Notes: generated from the sequence alone by a model not told the origin. A stretch of 50,466 nucleotides of DNA from Campylobacteraceae bacterium (GCA_027068975.1 JALXFN010000095.1:1-50466); one strand, 5' to 3'; shown: positions 19,010 to 29,725, numbered from the stretch's first letter. A program made the numbers and translations.

Positions 19010-19648
19010 TTAAAAATCAAAAGACACCCCAAGAGAAAGTGCTTCTAAATCAGGAAGATTACTTTTATCAATCAAACGCTCATAATCAACGAACATATTC
19101 ATATCTTCACTTAAAGCATACTCAAGCCCTGCTCCATAAGCAAAACCCGTTTCATCAATATTCTGAATATGAGATGTAGTTGTTTTTCCATACCCTGCTA
19201 ATCCATACAGATTAATATCTTCACCTAGAGGGTATTGTGGTTTTACAAATGCCCCTACATGTTTAATCTTTGAACCTTCATACTCCCAGTTGGTTATAAG
19301 TCCACGAGCTTCTACACCAATATATTTGTTAAAGTCATAACCTGCTTTTGCCATAGCTCCATAGGTGATATCTTCACAATCTATATTTTTAGTACGTCCA
19401 GCTACCAAACCTACTCCTACATACCATTCAGAATCATCTACCAAAGCTACGGGTAAAGGAGTAACTGGCTCTTTTTTGATAGGTGCTTTTACCTCTTTTA
19501 CAACAGGCTCCACTACAGTAACAGCTGGTTCAATCTCTACTACTATATTCTCTGCTTCATACTCTTCTACAGGGAGAATGTCTCCCCCTGCATAACTTTG
19601 ACTACTCAAAGCGATGAGTGCTACCAATGAAAGTGTTATTTTTTTCAT
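19010..19648 (-). CDS. Outer-membrane beta-barrel protein (OmpA-like/opacity family)
   Basis: A 212-residue protein with a signal peptide (MKKITLSLVALIALSSQSYA), a Val/Glu/Pro-rich linker to about residue 70 (VEPVVKEVKAPIKKEP) and an eight-strand-type barrel with WYVGVGLVAGRTKNI, YGAMAKAGYDFNKYIGVEAR, INLYGLAGYGKTT and FAYGAGLEYALSED. It ends with the C-terminal phenylalanine expected for BAM substrates (LGVSFDF). It starts 11 bases after the stop of the 2956-residue repeat protein, so the two are probably one transcript and may work together at the cell surface. Confidence 0.8.
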   Translation of the reverse strand: MKKITLSLVALIALSSQSYAGGDILPVEEYEAENIVVEIEPAVTVVEPVVKEVKAPIKKEPVTPLPVALVDDSEWYVGVGLVAGRTKNIDCEDITYGAMAKAGYDFNKYIGVEARGLITNWEYEGSKIKHVGAFVKPQYPLGEDINLYGLAGYGKTTTSHIQNIDETGFAYGAGLEYALSEDMNMFVDYERLIDKSNLPDLEALSLGVSFDF

Positions 19649-19659
19649 TTTTATATCCT

Positions 19660-22600
19660 TTATATTTTATTTCTTTCTTTTCTAAATAAGAACAATCCAA
19701 AGATTGAACCTATCATAGCTAACAGCCCTAGACCTATTTTTGTAAATACTGGTACAGAGTCTGATGTTTGACACTCTGAAAGGTCATCTACCCCTGCAAC
19801 AACTGTTTTACGGAGGGTAATAAGTGTTGAGGTTGATAACTCATTACCATTATTGTCTTCTACGCTATAAGATATAGGAGTAGGATTCACATAACGAGAA
19901 CCTTTCTCAACAATATACGTTATTGTACCGTCTGGATTTACTGTCCATGTACCTTGAGTTGGAACTTTTAATCGCTTTCCATCTGCAGAGAGTACTGCAT
20001 CTGGATGTTTGTCCATAAACCCTTCAGGTAACACAATCTTTACAGTAGAAACATTCAAATCACCATTATCATTTGCCAATACATTCACCGTTACTGGTTT
20101 ATTCAAATTACCAACTTTTACATCTTCACGTACATTTGCAATATAGTTAACAGTGACAGTAACATCTGGTCTTCGAACACCATATTTATCTTCTACAGAG
20201 TAAGCGATGTCTGCTGGGTCATTAACAAAGTCTGCTTCTGGTGTAAAGCTGATAGAACCATCACTTTCGATGCTCCATACACCTTCACCCTCAACCACTA
20301 AACTTTCTCCAGGGTTCTTAGTACCTGTAATCTGTAGGGTTGAAATATCAATAGCATCTACTTGGTCATTCGCTAATACGGGTACGGTTCCTGTTGTATT
20401 TAACTCTACATTAGAGAGAACATCAGGGAAAATCACCACATCAAACTCTTGATAATCTGGTGTATCATCTCCATCTTCATCAGGTAAAATTGTTGGGTCA
20501 AGCAATGTATCTACATCATCTATCATGCCATCTTTATCTTCATCAACTCCTTCAACCTCTACTACATCAAAAAGACCATCATTATCTGAGTCACTATCTT
20601 GGAAATCAGGAGTTCCATCTCTATCGGTATCAGTTGGAGAAGCTACAGCAACTATCGTTGTTGTTAGACCATTTTCATCTACATCACCATCTACCATTCC
20701 ATCATTATCCGTATCATTGTCTGCTGATGTTCCTGACTCACTTAAGTCTGAAAGGCCATCATTATCAGCATCAATATCTTGAAAATCAGCTCTTCCATCT
20801 CTGTCTGTATCTGACACAACCAAAGTTGTAATGGTACGTGCCTCTTCTGCATCTGTTGGGGCATCAGCACTTTCAGGATTGGCATCAACCACATCAGCTA
20901 AACCATCATTATCTACATCCACAGCACTGTCTACTCGACCATTGTTATCTAAGTCTACACCACCTGCTTCACGTACATCTAAGATTCCATCATTATCTGA
21001 GTCTAAATCTTTAGTATCGACAATTCCATCACCATCAGTATCTCTACCCTCTTCACCACTCTCTTCTACTAAATCAGGTATTCCATCATTATCATCATCT
21101 AGGTCATACACATCAGGTATTCCATCAGCATCTGTATCTTCTAGTGCTTCTGTAGCGAAAGATTCTTTTGTACCATCAAGCATATCAGGTACACCATCAC
21201 CATCGCTGTCTGTTGCATCATCAATCACCCCATCACCATCGGCATCAAGTGCTGCTGGTAATCTTGAGTTATTTGGTTCATTTACATCAGGGGTTCCATT
21301 TCCATCACTATCTGGTAGTGTTGGTAAAAGAGTTCCCTCTTCATCAATAACACCATCACCATTAGCATCGGTTCCACCTGCTTCTGTTACATCTAAGATT
21401 CCATCATTATCAGCATCAAGGTCTCTATAGTCTGGAACACTGTCTCCATCAGTATCTTTTGGAATTGCCACAGCTGTTACTGCTGTTGGTATACCATCTT
21501 CATCTACTGTTGCCTCTTTTATCATTCCATCTGTATCTACATTTTCTGCTGGAACACCTGCTTCTATGGCATCGGCTATTCCATCATTGTCGGAGTCTAC
21601 ATCTTGGAAGTTAGGAGTACTGTCTCTATCTGTATCGGTAACAGGTAACGTACTCATGGCATCATCTACACTGTTGGCTGTTGTTGGCATTCTATCTACA
21701 ATATCAGCTAAACCATCATTATCACCATCAGTGGCATCATCTACTCTTCCATTGTTATCTGTATCTTCTCCACCTGCTTCTACAATATCTAAGATTCCAT
21801 CATTATCTGAATCTAAATCTTTTGAATCTACGATTCCATCACCATCGGTATCTCTATTTGGTGTACCATTATCTTCTACACTATCTAAGATTCCATCATT
21901 GTCATCATCTAAATCATACTCATCTACTATCCCATCACCATCGGTATCAAGAAGTGCTGTTGTTGCAAAACTCTCTTTATTTCCATCTAGTGCATCAGCT
22001 ATTCCATCTCTGTCTGTATCAACTGGAATGGTTCCTGCTTCACCAATCACACCATCTTTATCTGGGTCAATTGCTGCTGGTAACTTAGGGTTATTTGGAA
22101 TCAGTGGATTGGCTACACCATCTGTTGTTGGTATTGCTGTTGGGTCAACCAAACTTTCATTTGGTGTATCATCTAATCCATCTTGGTTCTCATCGGTTCC
22201 ACCTGATTCTACCACATCGGTTAGTCCATCATTATCTGAGTCTAAGTCTCTGTAATCTGCTATTCCATCATTATCTGTATCAACTGCTGTTGCTACTGAT
22301 GGTACAACTGTTGGTATACCATTTTCATCTACTGCTGGGTCTTTTATCATTCCATTTGTATCTACATTTTCTGCTGGAACACCTGCTTCTATTGCATCAG
22401 CTATTCCATCATTATCGGAGTCTACATCTTGGAAGTCTGATTTACCATCTCCATCGGTATCTACTGCTGGAAGAACGGTTACAGCTGTTGCTTCCTCTAT
22501 TGACGTTGGTGCATCTGCACTGTTTGGATTCTTATCTGCTATATCTGCTAAACCATCATTATCTGTATCTGTTGCATCATCTACCTTTCCATCATTATCT

Positions 22601-25600
22601 GCATCTGTTCCATTGGCTTCTACGATATCAAGAATCCCATCGTTATCTGCATCTAAGTCAAGTGAATCAATAATCCCATCACCATCGGTATCACGTGTTG
22701 GGTTATCTCCTAGCTCTACTAAGTCTGTGATTCCATCGTTATCATCATCTATATCATAGATATCAGCTATTCCATCTTTATCTGTATCAAGAAGTGGTGT
22801 TGTTGCAAAACTCTCTTTTGTACCATCTAGTGCATCAGCCATTCCATCTCTGTCTGTATCAACTGGAATGGTTCCTGCTTCACCAATCACACCATCTTTA
22901 TCTGGGTCAATTGCTGCTGGTAACTTAGGGTTATTTGGAATCAGTGGATTGGCTACACCATCTGTTGTTGGTATTGCTGTTGGGTCAACCAAACTTTCAT
23001 TTGGTGTATCATCTAATCCATCTTGGTTCTCATCGGTTCCACCTGATTCTACCACATCGGTTAGTCCATCATTATCTGAGTCTAAGTCTCTGTAATCTGC
23101 TATTCCATCATTATCTGTATCAACTGCTGTTGCTACTGATGGTACAACTGTTGGTATACCATTTTCATCTACTGCTGGGTCTTTTATCATTCCATTTGTA
23201 TCTACATTTTCTGCTGGAACACCTGCTTCTATTGCATCAGCTATTCCATCATTATCGGAGTCTACATCTTGGAAGTCTGATTTACCATCTCCATCGGTAT
23301 CTACTGCTGGAAGAACGGTTACAGCTGTTGCTTCCTCTATTGACGTTGGTGCATCTGCACTGTTTGGATTCTTATCTGCTATATCTGCTAAACCATCATT
23401 ATCTGTATCTGTTGCATCATCTACCTTTCCATCATTATCTGCATCTGTTCCATTGGCTTCTACGATATCAAGAATCCCATCGTTATCTGCATCTAAGTCA
23501 AGTGAATCAATAATCCCATCACCATCGGTATCACGTGTTGGGTTATCTCCTAGCTCTACTAAGTCTGTGATTCCATCGTTATCATCATCTATATCATACT
23601 TATCTACTATCCCATCACCATCCGTGTCTACTGCTGGTCTATCAGAGAAGTCTTCTACATTTCCATCAAGCACATCAGCAATTCCATCTTTATCTGTATC
23701 AGTTGCTTTATTAGGGTCTATAACTCCATCACCATCAGCATCTAAAACACCTGGAAGGTTTGGATTGTTTGGCTCATTAACATCAGCTATTCCATTGCTA
23801 TCTTCATCTGGTAAAGTAGAAGCATCTGTTAAGCTATTTGGAGCATCAATAACACCATCACCATTAGCATCAGTTCCACCTGCTTCTGTTACATCTAAGA
23901 TGCCATCATTATCGGTATCAAGGTCTCTATAGTCTGGAACACTGTCTCCATCGGTATCTTTTAGTGTTGCCACAGCTGTTACTACTGTTGGTATACCGTT
24001 TTCATCTACTGCTGTTTTTTTTATCATTCCTGTTGTATCTACATTTTCTACTGGAACACCTGCTTCTATTGCATCAGCTATTCCATCATTATCGGAGTCT
24101 ACATCTTGGAAGTCTGATTTACCATCTCCATCGGTATCTACTGCTGGAAGAACGGTTACAGCTTTTGCTTCCTCTATTGACGTTGGTGCATCTGCACTGT
24201 TTGGATTCTTATCTGCTATATCTGCTAAACCATCATTATCTGCATCTGTTGCATCATCTACCTTTCCATCATTATCTGCATCTGTTCCATTGGCTTCTAC
24301 GATATCAAGAATCCCATCGTTATCTGCATCTAAGTCAAGTGAATCAATAATTCCATCACCATCGGTATCACGTGTTGGGTTGTCTCCTAGCTCTACTAAG
24401 TCTGTGATTCCATCGTTATCATCATCGATATCATAAATATCTGCTATTCCATCACCATCAGTATCAAGAAGTGTTGCTGTTTCAAACTTACCTTTAGAAC
24501 CATCCATTACATTTGGAATACCATCACCATCACTATCTGTTGCATCATCTATTACTCCATCACCATTATTGTCTATCATCGCTGGTAATTTAGGGTTATT
24601 GGGAATCAATGGATTCGCTACACCATCTGTTGTTGGTATTGCTGTTGGGTCAACCAAACTTTCATTTGGTGTGTCATCTAAACCATCTTGGTTCTCATCA
24701 GTTCCACCTGCTTCTACCACATCGGTTAGTCCATCATTATCTGAGTCTAAGTCTCTATAGTTTGGCGTTGTATCTTCATCACTGTCAATAGGCTCAGCTA
24801 CTTTAACCGATGTTATACCATTGGCATCAACATCACCATCAACTCTTCCATCATTGTTAGCATCAGCTGTTACGACTGTTCGGGCTTCAACAAGGTCACT
24901 TACTCCATCATTATCAGAGTCTATATCTTGGAAATCTCTCTTCAAGTCTCCATCTGTATCAACTACGGCTAACTTAGTAGTTGTCAATCCATCTTCTAGT
25001 GTTGTTGGAGCATCAGCTAAAGCTGGATTATTGTCAACCACATCTGCAAGACCATCATGGTCTCCATCTGTTAGGGTATCTACTCTTCCATCGTTGTTAC
25101 TATCCACTCCATTTGCCTCTACAATGTCTAAAATTCCATCATTGTCAGCATCTAAGTCTTTAGAGTCGATAACACCATCACCATCAGTATCTCTCAATGG
25201 CATACCATTCTCTTCTACCACATCAGGGATTCCATCATTATCATCATCAATATCATTCACATCTGCAATACCATCAGCATCTAGGTCATAAAGAACAGTT
25301 ATTTTAGCCTCATTAGAGACTTTACCTGTGTTATCTGTAACCATGTAGTTAACAGGTGTTGGGTCAAACATAAACCCTGTTTCAGGAGTAAAGGTAATAT
25401 TTCCATCTTTAACACTCCATGTTCCCTCATTTGGAACAACCAAACTCTCACCCATAGCCGAGGTACCAACAAGTTGAATTGCTGTTACATTTATATCATT
25501 TTCAGCATCACTATCATTTCCTAAAACTGCAAGAGTTACAGGATTACCTGTTATTCCAATTTTGCTATCTTCTACAACTACTGGTGCTGTTTGTGGGTAA

Positions 25601-28530
25601 TCAATGGTTATTTTAGCCACATTTGAGACCAATCCTGTCTTATCTGTTACCATATAACTTATAGGTGTTGGGTCATTGGTATATCCTGTTTCAGGAGTAA
25701 AGGTAATATCACCTGTTGTAGCATTTACACTCCATTTACCCTCAGAAGCAACAATCAACTCTGTTACTTTATTCTCCTCTTTATCAACTATTTTTACGGT
25801 TGTTGGGTCGATATCACTCTCTTCATCTGTATCATTGCCAAGTACATTAACAACGGTTGGCTGTGCCGAAACACCTGTTGCTGTGTCTGCTACAACTACT
25901 GGTGCTGTTTGTGGGTAATCAATGGTTATTTTAGCCTCATTTGAAAGCAGTCCTGTCTTATCTGTAACCACATAACTGATAGGTGTTGGGTCATTGGTGT
26001 ATCCTGCTTCAGGAGTAAAGGTTATGGCTCCTGTTGTTGCATCTACTGACCATGTTCCCTCATTTGGAACGACCAAATTTTCACCTGCATTGGTTGTTCC
26101 AACGATTTTTACGCTTGTTGGGTCGATATCATCTTCTATATCGGTATCATTAGCAAGTACATTAACAACTGTTGGCTGTGCCGAAACTCCTGTTGCTGTA
26201 TCTGCCACAACTACTGGTGCTGTTTGTGGGTAATCAATGGTTACTTTAGCCTCATTTGAAACCAGTCCTGTCTTATCTGTAACCACATAACTGATAGGTG
26301 TTGGGTCATTGGTATATCCTGTTTCAGGGGTAAATGTTATGGCTCCTGTTGTATCTACTGACCATGTTCCCTCATTTGGAACGACCAAGCTTTCACCTGC
26401 ATTGGCTGTTCCAATAATTTTTACTGTTGTTGGGTCGATATCACTCTCTGCATCGGTATCATTGCCAAGTACATTAACAACGGTTGGCTGTGCCGAAACA
26501 CCTGTTGCTGTGTCTGCTACAACGACTGGTGCTGTTTGTGGGTAATCAATGGTTACTTTAGCCTCATTTGAAAGCAGTCCTGTCTTATCTGTAACCACAT
26601 AACTGATAGGTGTTGGGTCATTGGTATATCCTACTTCAGGGGTAAATGTTATGGCTCCTGTTGTTGCATCTACTGACCATGTTCCCTCATTTGGAACGAC
26701 CAAACTTTCACCTGCATTGGTTGTTCCAACGATTTTTACTGTTGTTGGGTCGATATCACTCTCGGCATCGGTATCATTGCCAAGTACATTAACAACGGTT
26801 GGCTGTGCCGAAACTCCTGTTGCTGTGTCTGCTACAACTACTGGTGCTACATAATCAGCATCAACATCTCTATAATCCACATCTGCATCATTATCTGAAA
26901 TTAAATCTTCATCAGGAAGAGTCTTAGCTCCACTGTTTAAATCATCATTAACATCTGCACTACTTACATCATCATAAGCATCTAAAATACCATCTTTATC
27001 ACTATCATTTTGATTAATAGCTAAGGTATATCCTGCTTCTGTTCTATCATCTTTACCATCATTATCTGAATCTAAGTCAATATAATCAGGAGTATCTATA
27101 CCATCTGTATTAACAGGTGTTAAACCTCCAGCATAATTATCATCAAGACCATCACTATTAGCATCTGTCCCACTTGGAGCAACATAACCAGCTGTCGTTT
27201 GTGCTTCAACATTATCAGGAATTCCGTCGTTGTCGGAATCTAAATCTAAATAATTAGGAACACCATCTCCATCACTATCTCCTGTTCCCTCAACTGTATC
27301 CAAAATTCCATCATTATCATCATCAAGGTCAATTTTATCAAAAATCCCATCTCCATCAATATCCGTATCTACCAATATAGTAGAGATAGCAGGTGCAGAA
27401 CTTGTACCATAAGTTGTATTGGTCACAGAGATTTCAATTTTTCTATCTGTTTTATCAGGGTTTGCATTTGGATTCACAAAAGTAATACTTTTTAAAGCAG
27501 TTTGATAATCAGCTAAAGAGGCATCTCCACTTAATACTATTTTAATTTTACCTGCAACAGAGCTATCTATAGTTGAGGTAATACCAGCAGGTAAACTACC
27601 TACATTTAAAACATCTCCCTCTTGTGCATTAGTAAATAAAATTGTTGCTTCACCTAAATTGGTACCCAATGCAACATGTTGATTAACCAATACATCACTA
27701 TCTACAATAGCTATTGCTGAACTTCCTGCAGCAAAAGAAGCAGTATAATCCTTACCTGTTGTAGTAGAATCATCTGAATCTAAATCTAATGCTAAAAAAT
27801 CTATACTTTGAGGGTTAACAAACTGAAAATCACCATCTCCATCATGTACCGAACGGGCATAAGTTGCACCAAGATCAATACGATAAGTAATATCCCATGA
27901 AGATACATTATTCCACTTAAAACTTACCATAGAAGTTGTTTCACTGTTTTGATTTTGTGTACCACTTGCTTTAACTAAGCCAGAGACAACTTCTACTTTA
28001 AGATTGGTGGGATTTTCTAAACTATATCCTGTTAATTGTGACAAACTAGGAATAACTGTTTCACGAGTATATGGATTGCCACCCACACCATCTACATCAG
28101 CAACTGAAAAAGTTGGATTACCAAAAGCAAATACAGTTTGATTTGTTCCACTTTTAAAAACTTCCCAATGTAAAGTCAATTCCCCTCCTGTTCTGCCATT
28201 ATTAGACATCAAAATAGAGGGGTCATCTCCAATTGTTTCAAAAACTAAACTGTTAGCATTATAAGCTATAACTGTTGCCCGTAAGTCAATTGGCTCTCCA
28301 TCTATTGTTCCCACATTTGTCCAGAGTCCCACTGCACCTAATCCACTACCTGTAGTTGTAGGGTTAGCAGTTGCTGAAATGGTCATTGGTGCAGCGTATA
28401 CAGGTACGGTAAGTACTCCTAAAATAGCAAGAGCTGCACTTTTAGATATAAATCCTCGAAGCACTGACCTTAAATTTCTTGAAACATAATTGGAAGCTTG
28501 TGATGTATCTAATATATTATTTTCTTTCAT
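19660..28530 (-). CDS. Giant secreted calcium-repeat protein (thrombospondin type 3 and Ig-like repeats)
   Basis: A 2956-residue protein. Residues 1-47 are a long signal peptide ending PVYAAP. Residues about 50-385 form a unique head. Thrombospondin type 3-like repeats (DxDxDG calcium loops, e.g. DTDGDGIVDSKDLDSDNDG) fill about 388-555 and 1085-2690. Between them (560-1080) are five tandem repeats of about 104 residues, each with VNVLGNDTD, NEGTWSV, ITFTPE and PISYVVTDKTGL, an Ig/cadherin-like pattern. Two more such domains lie at about 2700-2910. The C-terminus has a membrane segment then basic residues (GLGLLAMIGSIFGLFLFRKE), with SVPVF before it, reminiscent of CTERM-type sorting tails. 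The region is intact despite near-identical repeats. It is very acidic and likely needs calcium. A surface adhesin, filament or stalk is inferred. Confidence 0.85.
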   Translation of the reverse strand: MKENNILDTSQASNYVSRNLRSVLRGFISKSAALAILGVLTVPVYAAPMTISATANPTTTGSGLGAVGLWTNVGTIDGEPIDLRATVIAYNANSLVFETIGDDPSILMSNNGRTGGELTLHWEVFKSGTNQTVFAFGNPTFSVADVDGVGGNPYTRETVIPSLSQLTGYSLENPTNLKVEVVSGLVKASGTQNQNSETTSMVSFKWNNVSSWDITYRIDLGATYARSVHDGDGDFQFVNPQSIDFLALDLDSDDSTTTGKDYTASFAAGSSAIAIVDSDVLVNQHVALGTNLGEATILFTNAQEGDVLNVGSLPAGITSTIDSSVAGKIKIVLSGDASLADYQTALKSITFVNPNANPDKTDRKIEISVTNTTYGTSSAPAISTILVDTDIDGDGIFDKIDLDDDNDGILDTVEGTGDSDGDGVPNYLDLDSDNDGIPDNVEAQTTAGYVAPSGTDANSDGLDDNYAGGLTPVNTDGIDTPDYIDLDSDNDGKDDRTEAGYTLAINQNDSDKDGILDAYDDVSSADVNDDLNSGAKTLPDEDLISDNDADVDYRDVDADYVAPVVVADTATGVSAQPTVVNVLGNDTDAESDIDPTTVKIVGTTNAGESLVVPNEGTWSVDATTGAITFTPEVGYTNDPTPISYVVTDKTGLLSNEAKVTIDYPQTAPVVVADTATGVSAQPTVVNVLGNDTDAESDIDPTTVKIIGTANAGESLVVPNEGTWSVDTTGAITFTPETGYTNDPTPISYVVTDKTGLVSNEAKVTIDYPQTAPVVVADTATGVSAQPTVVNVLANDTDIEDDIDPTSVKIVGTTNAGENLVVPNEGTWSVDATTGAITFTPEAGYTNDPTPISYVVTDKTGLLSNEAKITIDYPQTAPVVVADTATGVSAQPTVVNVLGNDTDEESDIDPTTVKIVDKEENKVTELIVASEGKWSVNATTGDITFTPETGYTNDPTPISYMVTDKTGLVSNVAKITIDYPQTAPVVVEDSKIGITGNPVTLAVLGNDSDAENDINVTAIQLVGTSAMGESLVVPNEGTWSVKDGNITFTPETGFMFDPTPVNYMVTDNTGKVSNEAKITVLYDLDADGIADVNDIDDDNDGIPDVVEENGMPLRDTDGDGVIDSKDLDADNDGILDIVEANGVDSNNDGRVDTLTDGDHDGLADVVDNNPALADAPTTLEDGLTTTKLAVVDTDGDLKRDFQDIDSDNDGVSDLVEARTVVTADANNDGRVDGDVDANGITSVKVAEPIDSDEDTTPNYRDLDSDNDGLTDVVEAGGTDENQDGLDDTPNESLVDPTAIPTTDGVANPLIPNNPKLPAMIDNNGDGVIDDATDSDGDGIPNVMDGSKGKFETATLLDTDGDGIADIYDIDDDNDGITDLVELGDNPTRDTDGDGIIDSLDLDADNDGILDIVEANGTDADNDGKVDDATDADNDGLADIADKNPNSADAPTSIEEAKAVTVLPAVDTDGDGKSDFQDVDSDNDGIADAIEAGVPVENVDTTGMIKKTAVDENGIPTVVTAVATLKDTDGDSVPDYRDLDTDNDGILDVTEAGGTDANGDGVIDAPNSLTDASTLPDEDSNGIADVNEPNNPNLPGVLDADGDGVIDPNKATDTDKDGIADVLDGNVEDFSDRPAVDTDGDGIVDKYDIDDDNDGITDLVELGDNPTRDTDGDGIIDSLDLDADNDGILDIVEANGTDADNDGKVDDATDTDNDGLADIADKNPNSADAPTSIEEATAVTVLPAVDTDGDGKSDFQDVDSDNDGIADAIEAGVPAENVDTNGMIKDPAVDENGIPTVVPSVATAVDTDNDGIADYRDLDSDNDGLTDVVESGGTDENQDGLDDTPNESLVDPTAIPTTDGVANPLIPNNPKLPAAIDPDKDGVIGEAGTIPVDTDRDGMADALDGTKESFATTPLLDTDKDGIADIYDIDDDNDGITDLVELGDNPTRDTDGDGIIDSLDLDADNDGILDIVEANGTDADNDGKVDDATDTDNDGLADIADKNPNSADAPTSIEEATAVTVLPAVDTDGDGKSDFQDVDSDNDGIADAIEAGVPAENVDTNGMIKDPAVDENGIPTVVPSVATAVDTDNDGIADYRDLDSDNDGLTDVVESGGTDENQDGLDDTPNESLVDPTAIPTTDGVANPLIPNNPKLPAAIDPDKDGVIGEAGTIPVDTDRDGIADALDGNKESFATTALLDTDGDGIVDEYDLDDDNDGILDSVEDNGTPNRDTDGDGIVDSKDLDSDNDGILDIVEAGGEDTDNNGRVDDATDGDNDGLADIVDRMPTTANSVDDAMSTLPVTDTDRDSTPNFQDVDSDNDGIADAIEAGVPAENVDTDGMIKEATVDEDGIPTAVTAVAIPKDTDGDSVPDYRDLDADNDGILDVTEAGGTDANGDGVIDEEGTLLPTLPDSDGNGTPDVNEPNNSRLPAALDADGDGVIDDATDSDGDGVPDMLDGTKESFATEALEDTDADGIPDVYDLDDDNDGIPDLVEESGEEGRDTDGDGIVDTKDLDSDNDGILDVREAGGVDLDNNGRVDSAVDVDNDGLADVVDANPESADAPTDAEEARTITTLVVSDTDRDGRADFQDIDADNDGLSDLSESGTSADNDTDNDGMVDGDVDENGLTTTIVAVASPTDTDRDGTPDFQDSDSDNDGLFDVVEVEGVDEDKDGMIDDVDTLLDPTILPDEDGDDTPDYQEFDVVIFPDVLSNVELNTTGTVPVLANDQVDAIDISTLQITGTKNPGESLVVEGEGVWSIESDGSISFTPEADFVNDPADIAYSVEDKYGVRRPDVTVTVNYIANVREDVKVGNLNKPVTVNVLANDNGDLNVSTVKIVLPEGFMDKHPDAVLSADGKRLKVPTQGTWTVNPDGTITYIVEKGSRYVNPTPISYSVEDNNGNELSTSTLITLRKTVVAGVDDLSECQTSDSVPVFTKIGLGLLAMIGSIFGLFLFRKERNKI
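22001..22758. repeat. Perfect 758-bp direct repeat, copy A
   Basis: Line-by-line comparison shows this stretch identical to 22841-23598, an offset of 840 bases or 280 codons. It lies wholly inside the giant repeat gene, in frame. Confidence 0.93.
22841..23598. repeat. Perfect 758-bp direct repeat, copy B
   Basis: Identical to 22001-22758. A third, partly diverged copy spans about 24056-24430. The identity at synonymous sites points to recent duplication or gene conversion. Confidence 0.93.
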
Positions 28531-28856
28531 TCAATATCCTAGTTAAATTTTATATTTTATATAAATATAGTAACAAGTATGAAATTTATATAAACTTAAA
28601 TTTAAATTAGTTAAAACTATTAATTTATTTACTTAATTTAAATTGGTGTTAAATATGAAAAAAACCATGATATTAAATCAGTTATCATAATAAATAATAG
28701 AAACAAATATCTAAATAAAAGGAGTGCTTTCCTATAAAAGTTAAGAGATAAAAAATAAAAAAGGATTAAGAAAAAACCTCTTGAAAAAGAGGAAAGCCAA
28801 GTAAGGCTTTTTTGAAAAAATAGTAAAAGTAACGACTATCTTTTTCTGAAGAAACA
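28531..28856. other. AT-rich gap between the giant gene and rpsI
   Basis: 326 bases without a gene. It contains the rpsI terminator at 28771-28792 and, on the giant-gene side, only runs of A and T with no confident promoter. Confidence 0.5.
28771..28792 (-). terminator. Rho-independent terminator of rplM-rpsI
   Basis: On the reverse strand CCTCTT, loop TTTC, AAGAGG is followed directly by TTTTTT. It lies about 65 bases after the rpsI stop; a second small stem (AAGCC/GGCTT) precedes it. Confidence 0.85.
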
Positions 28857-29246
28857 TTAACGTTTTGAAAACTGTGGAGAACGTCTCGCTTTTTTCTTAC
28901 CTGGTTTCTTACGCTCAACAACACGTGAATCACGAGTAAGAAGACCCATAGGCTTAAGAATAGCTCTAAAAGATGGCTCATACTCAACCAATGCTTTTGT
29001 AATACCATGCTTAACAGCATCTGCTTGTGCTGAGTAACCACCACCAAGAGTAGAAGCTTTAATATCTACAGATTCTAGTTGCTTAGTAGCTTCTAGTGGA
29101 AGTCTAACTTTCATCTTAAGTGTCTCATGTCCACCTAACCACTCATCAAGAGTTTTACCATTAATAGTCATCTCACCTTTACCTGGAGTTAACCATACTT
29201 TAGCAATGGCTGCTTTTCTTTTACCTGTTGCATAAATAGTTGCCAT
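28857..29246 (-). CDS. rpsI: 30S ribosomal protein S9
   Basis: A 129-residue S9 protein with [20 protein letters not shown] near the start, the [19 protein letters not shown] core and the basic tail [12 protein letters not shown], whose final arginine contacts the P-site tRNA. It follows rplM with a two-base gap, the usual pairing. Confidence 0.98.
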   Translation of the reverse strand: MATIYATGKRKAAIAKVWLTPGKGEMTINGKTLDEWLGGHETLKMKVRLPLEATKQLESVDIKASTLGGGYSAQADAVKHGITKALVEYEPSFRAILKPMGLLTRDSRVVERKKPGKKKARRSPQFSKR

Positions 29247-29248
29247 TC

Positions 29249-29674
29249 TTATGCCTCCTTGTTAATTTGTGCAGTATGAGGATGCTCAGACCCTGCATAT
29301 ACTTTTAATTTTTTAAGCATTGCTCTACCAAGAGTAGTCTTAGGAAGCATACCTCTTACAGCCAAACGATAAAGTTTTTCTGTATGATTGTCTAACATAT
29401 CATCAAGTTTTTTACTTTTAGTAGAACCAAAGTAACCTGAGTGAGTAAAGTACTCTTTAGTTGCAAGTTTGTTACCTGTAAATTTTGCTTTTTCAGCATT
29501 AATAATTACAACGTAATCACCACAATCAACATTCGGAGTAAATGAAGGCTTGTGTTTACCTCTTAAAAAAGTAGCTACGTCTGTTAAGATACGACCAAAT
29601 GTTTTTCCCTCAGCGTCAATAAGAATCCAATCTCTTTGAACTTCATGAGGTTTCATTACAGATGTTAATTTCAT
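29249..29674 (-). CDS. rplM: 50S ribosomal protein L13
   Basis: A 141-residue L13 protein. It has [40 protein letters not shown] and the signature [20 protein letters not shown]. It is first in the two-gene rplM-rpsI operon and assembles early into the 50S subunit. Confidence 0.98.
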   Translation of the reverse strand: MKLTSVMKPHEVQRDWILIDAEGKTFGRILTDVATFLRGKHKPSFTPNVDCGDYVVIINAEKAKFTGNKLATKEYFTHSGYFGSTKSKKLDDMLDNHTEKLYRLAVRGMLPKTTLGRAMLKKLKVYAGSEHPHTAQINKEA

Positions 29675-29719
29675 GTAATTTCCTTATGTAAAATAGCCCC
29701 AATGGACTTTAGATGGCGA

Positions 29720-29725
29720 AGTATA
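29720..29725 (-). promoter_or_regulatory. Candidate -10 box of rplM-rpsI
   Basis: The reverse strand reads CGCTATACTTC, giving TATACT about 46 bases before the rplM ATG. The -35 side is not clear. Confidence 0.45.

Noticed and set aside
20207-26854. Many long open frames on the plus strand opposite the giant gene, rich in Ser/Pro or Leu/His
   Set aside because: They are mirror readings of the Asp/Gly/Thr-rich repeats; they lack ribosome-binding sites and protein-like variety, and they recur wherever the repeats recur.
20430-26900. Regularly repeated DNA that could be mistaken for a CRISPR array or satellite
   Set aside because: The repeats keep the reading frame of one gene and encode calcium-loop and Ig-like domains; there are no unique spacers of constant length and no cas genes.
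28766-29047. 93-residue frame overlapping rpsI
   Set aside because: A shadow in another frame of rpsI that runs into its terminator.
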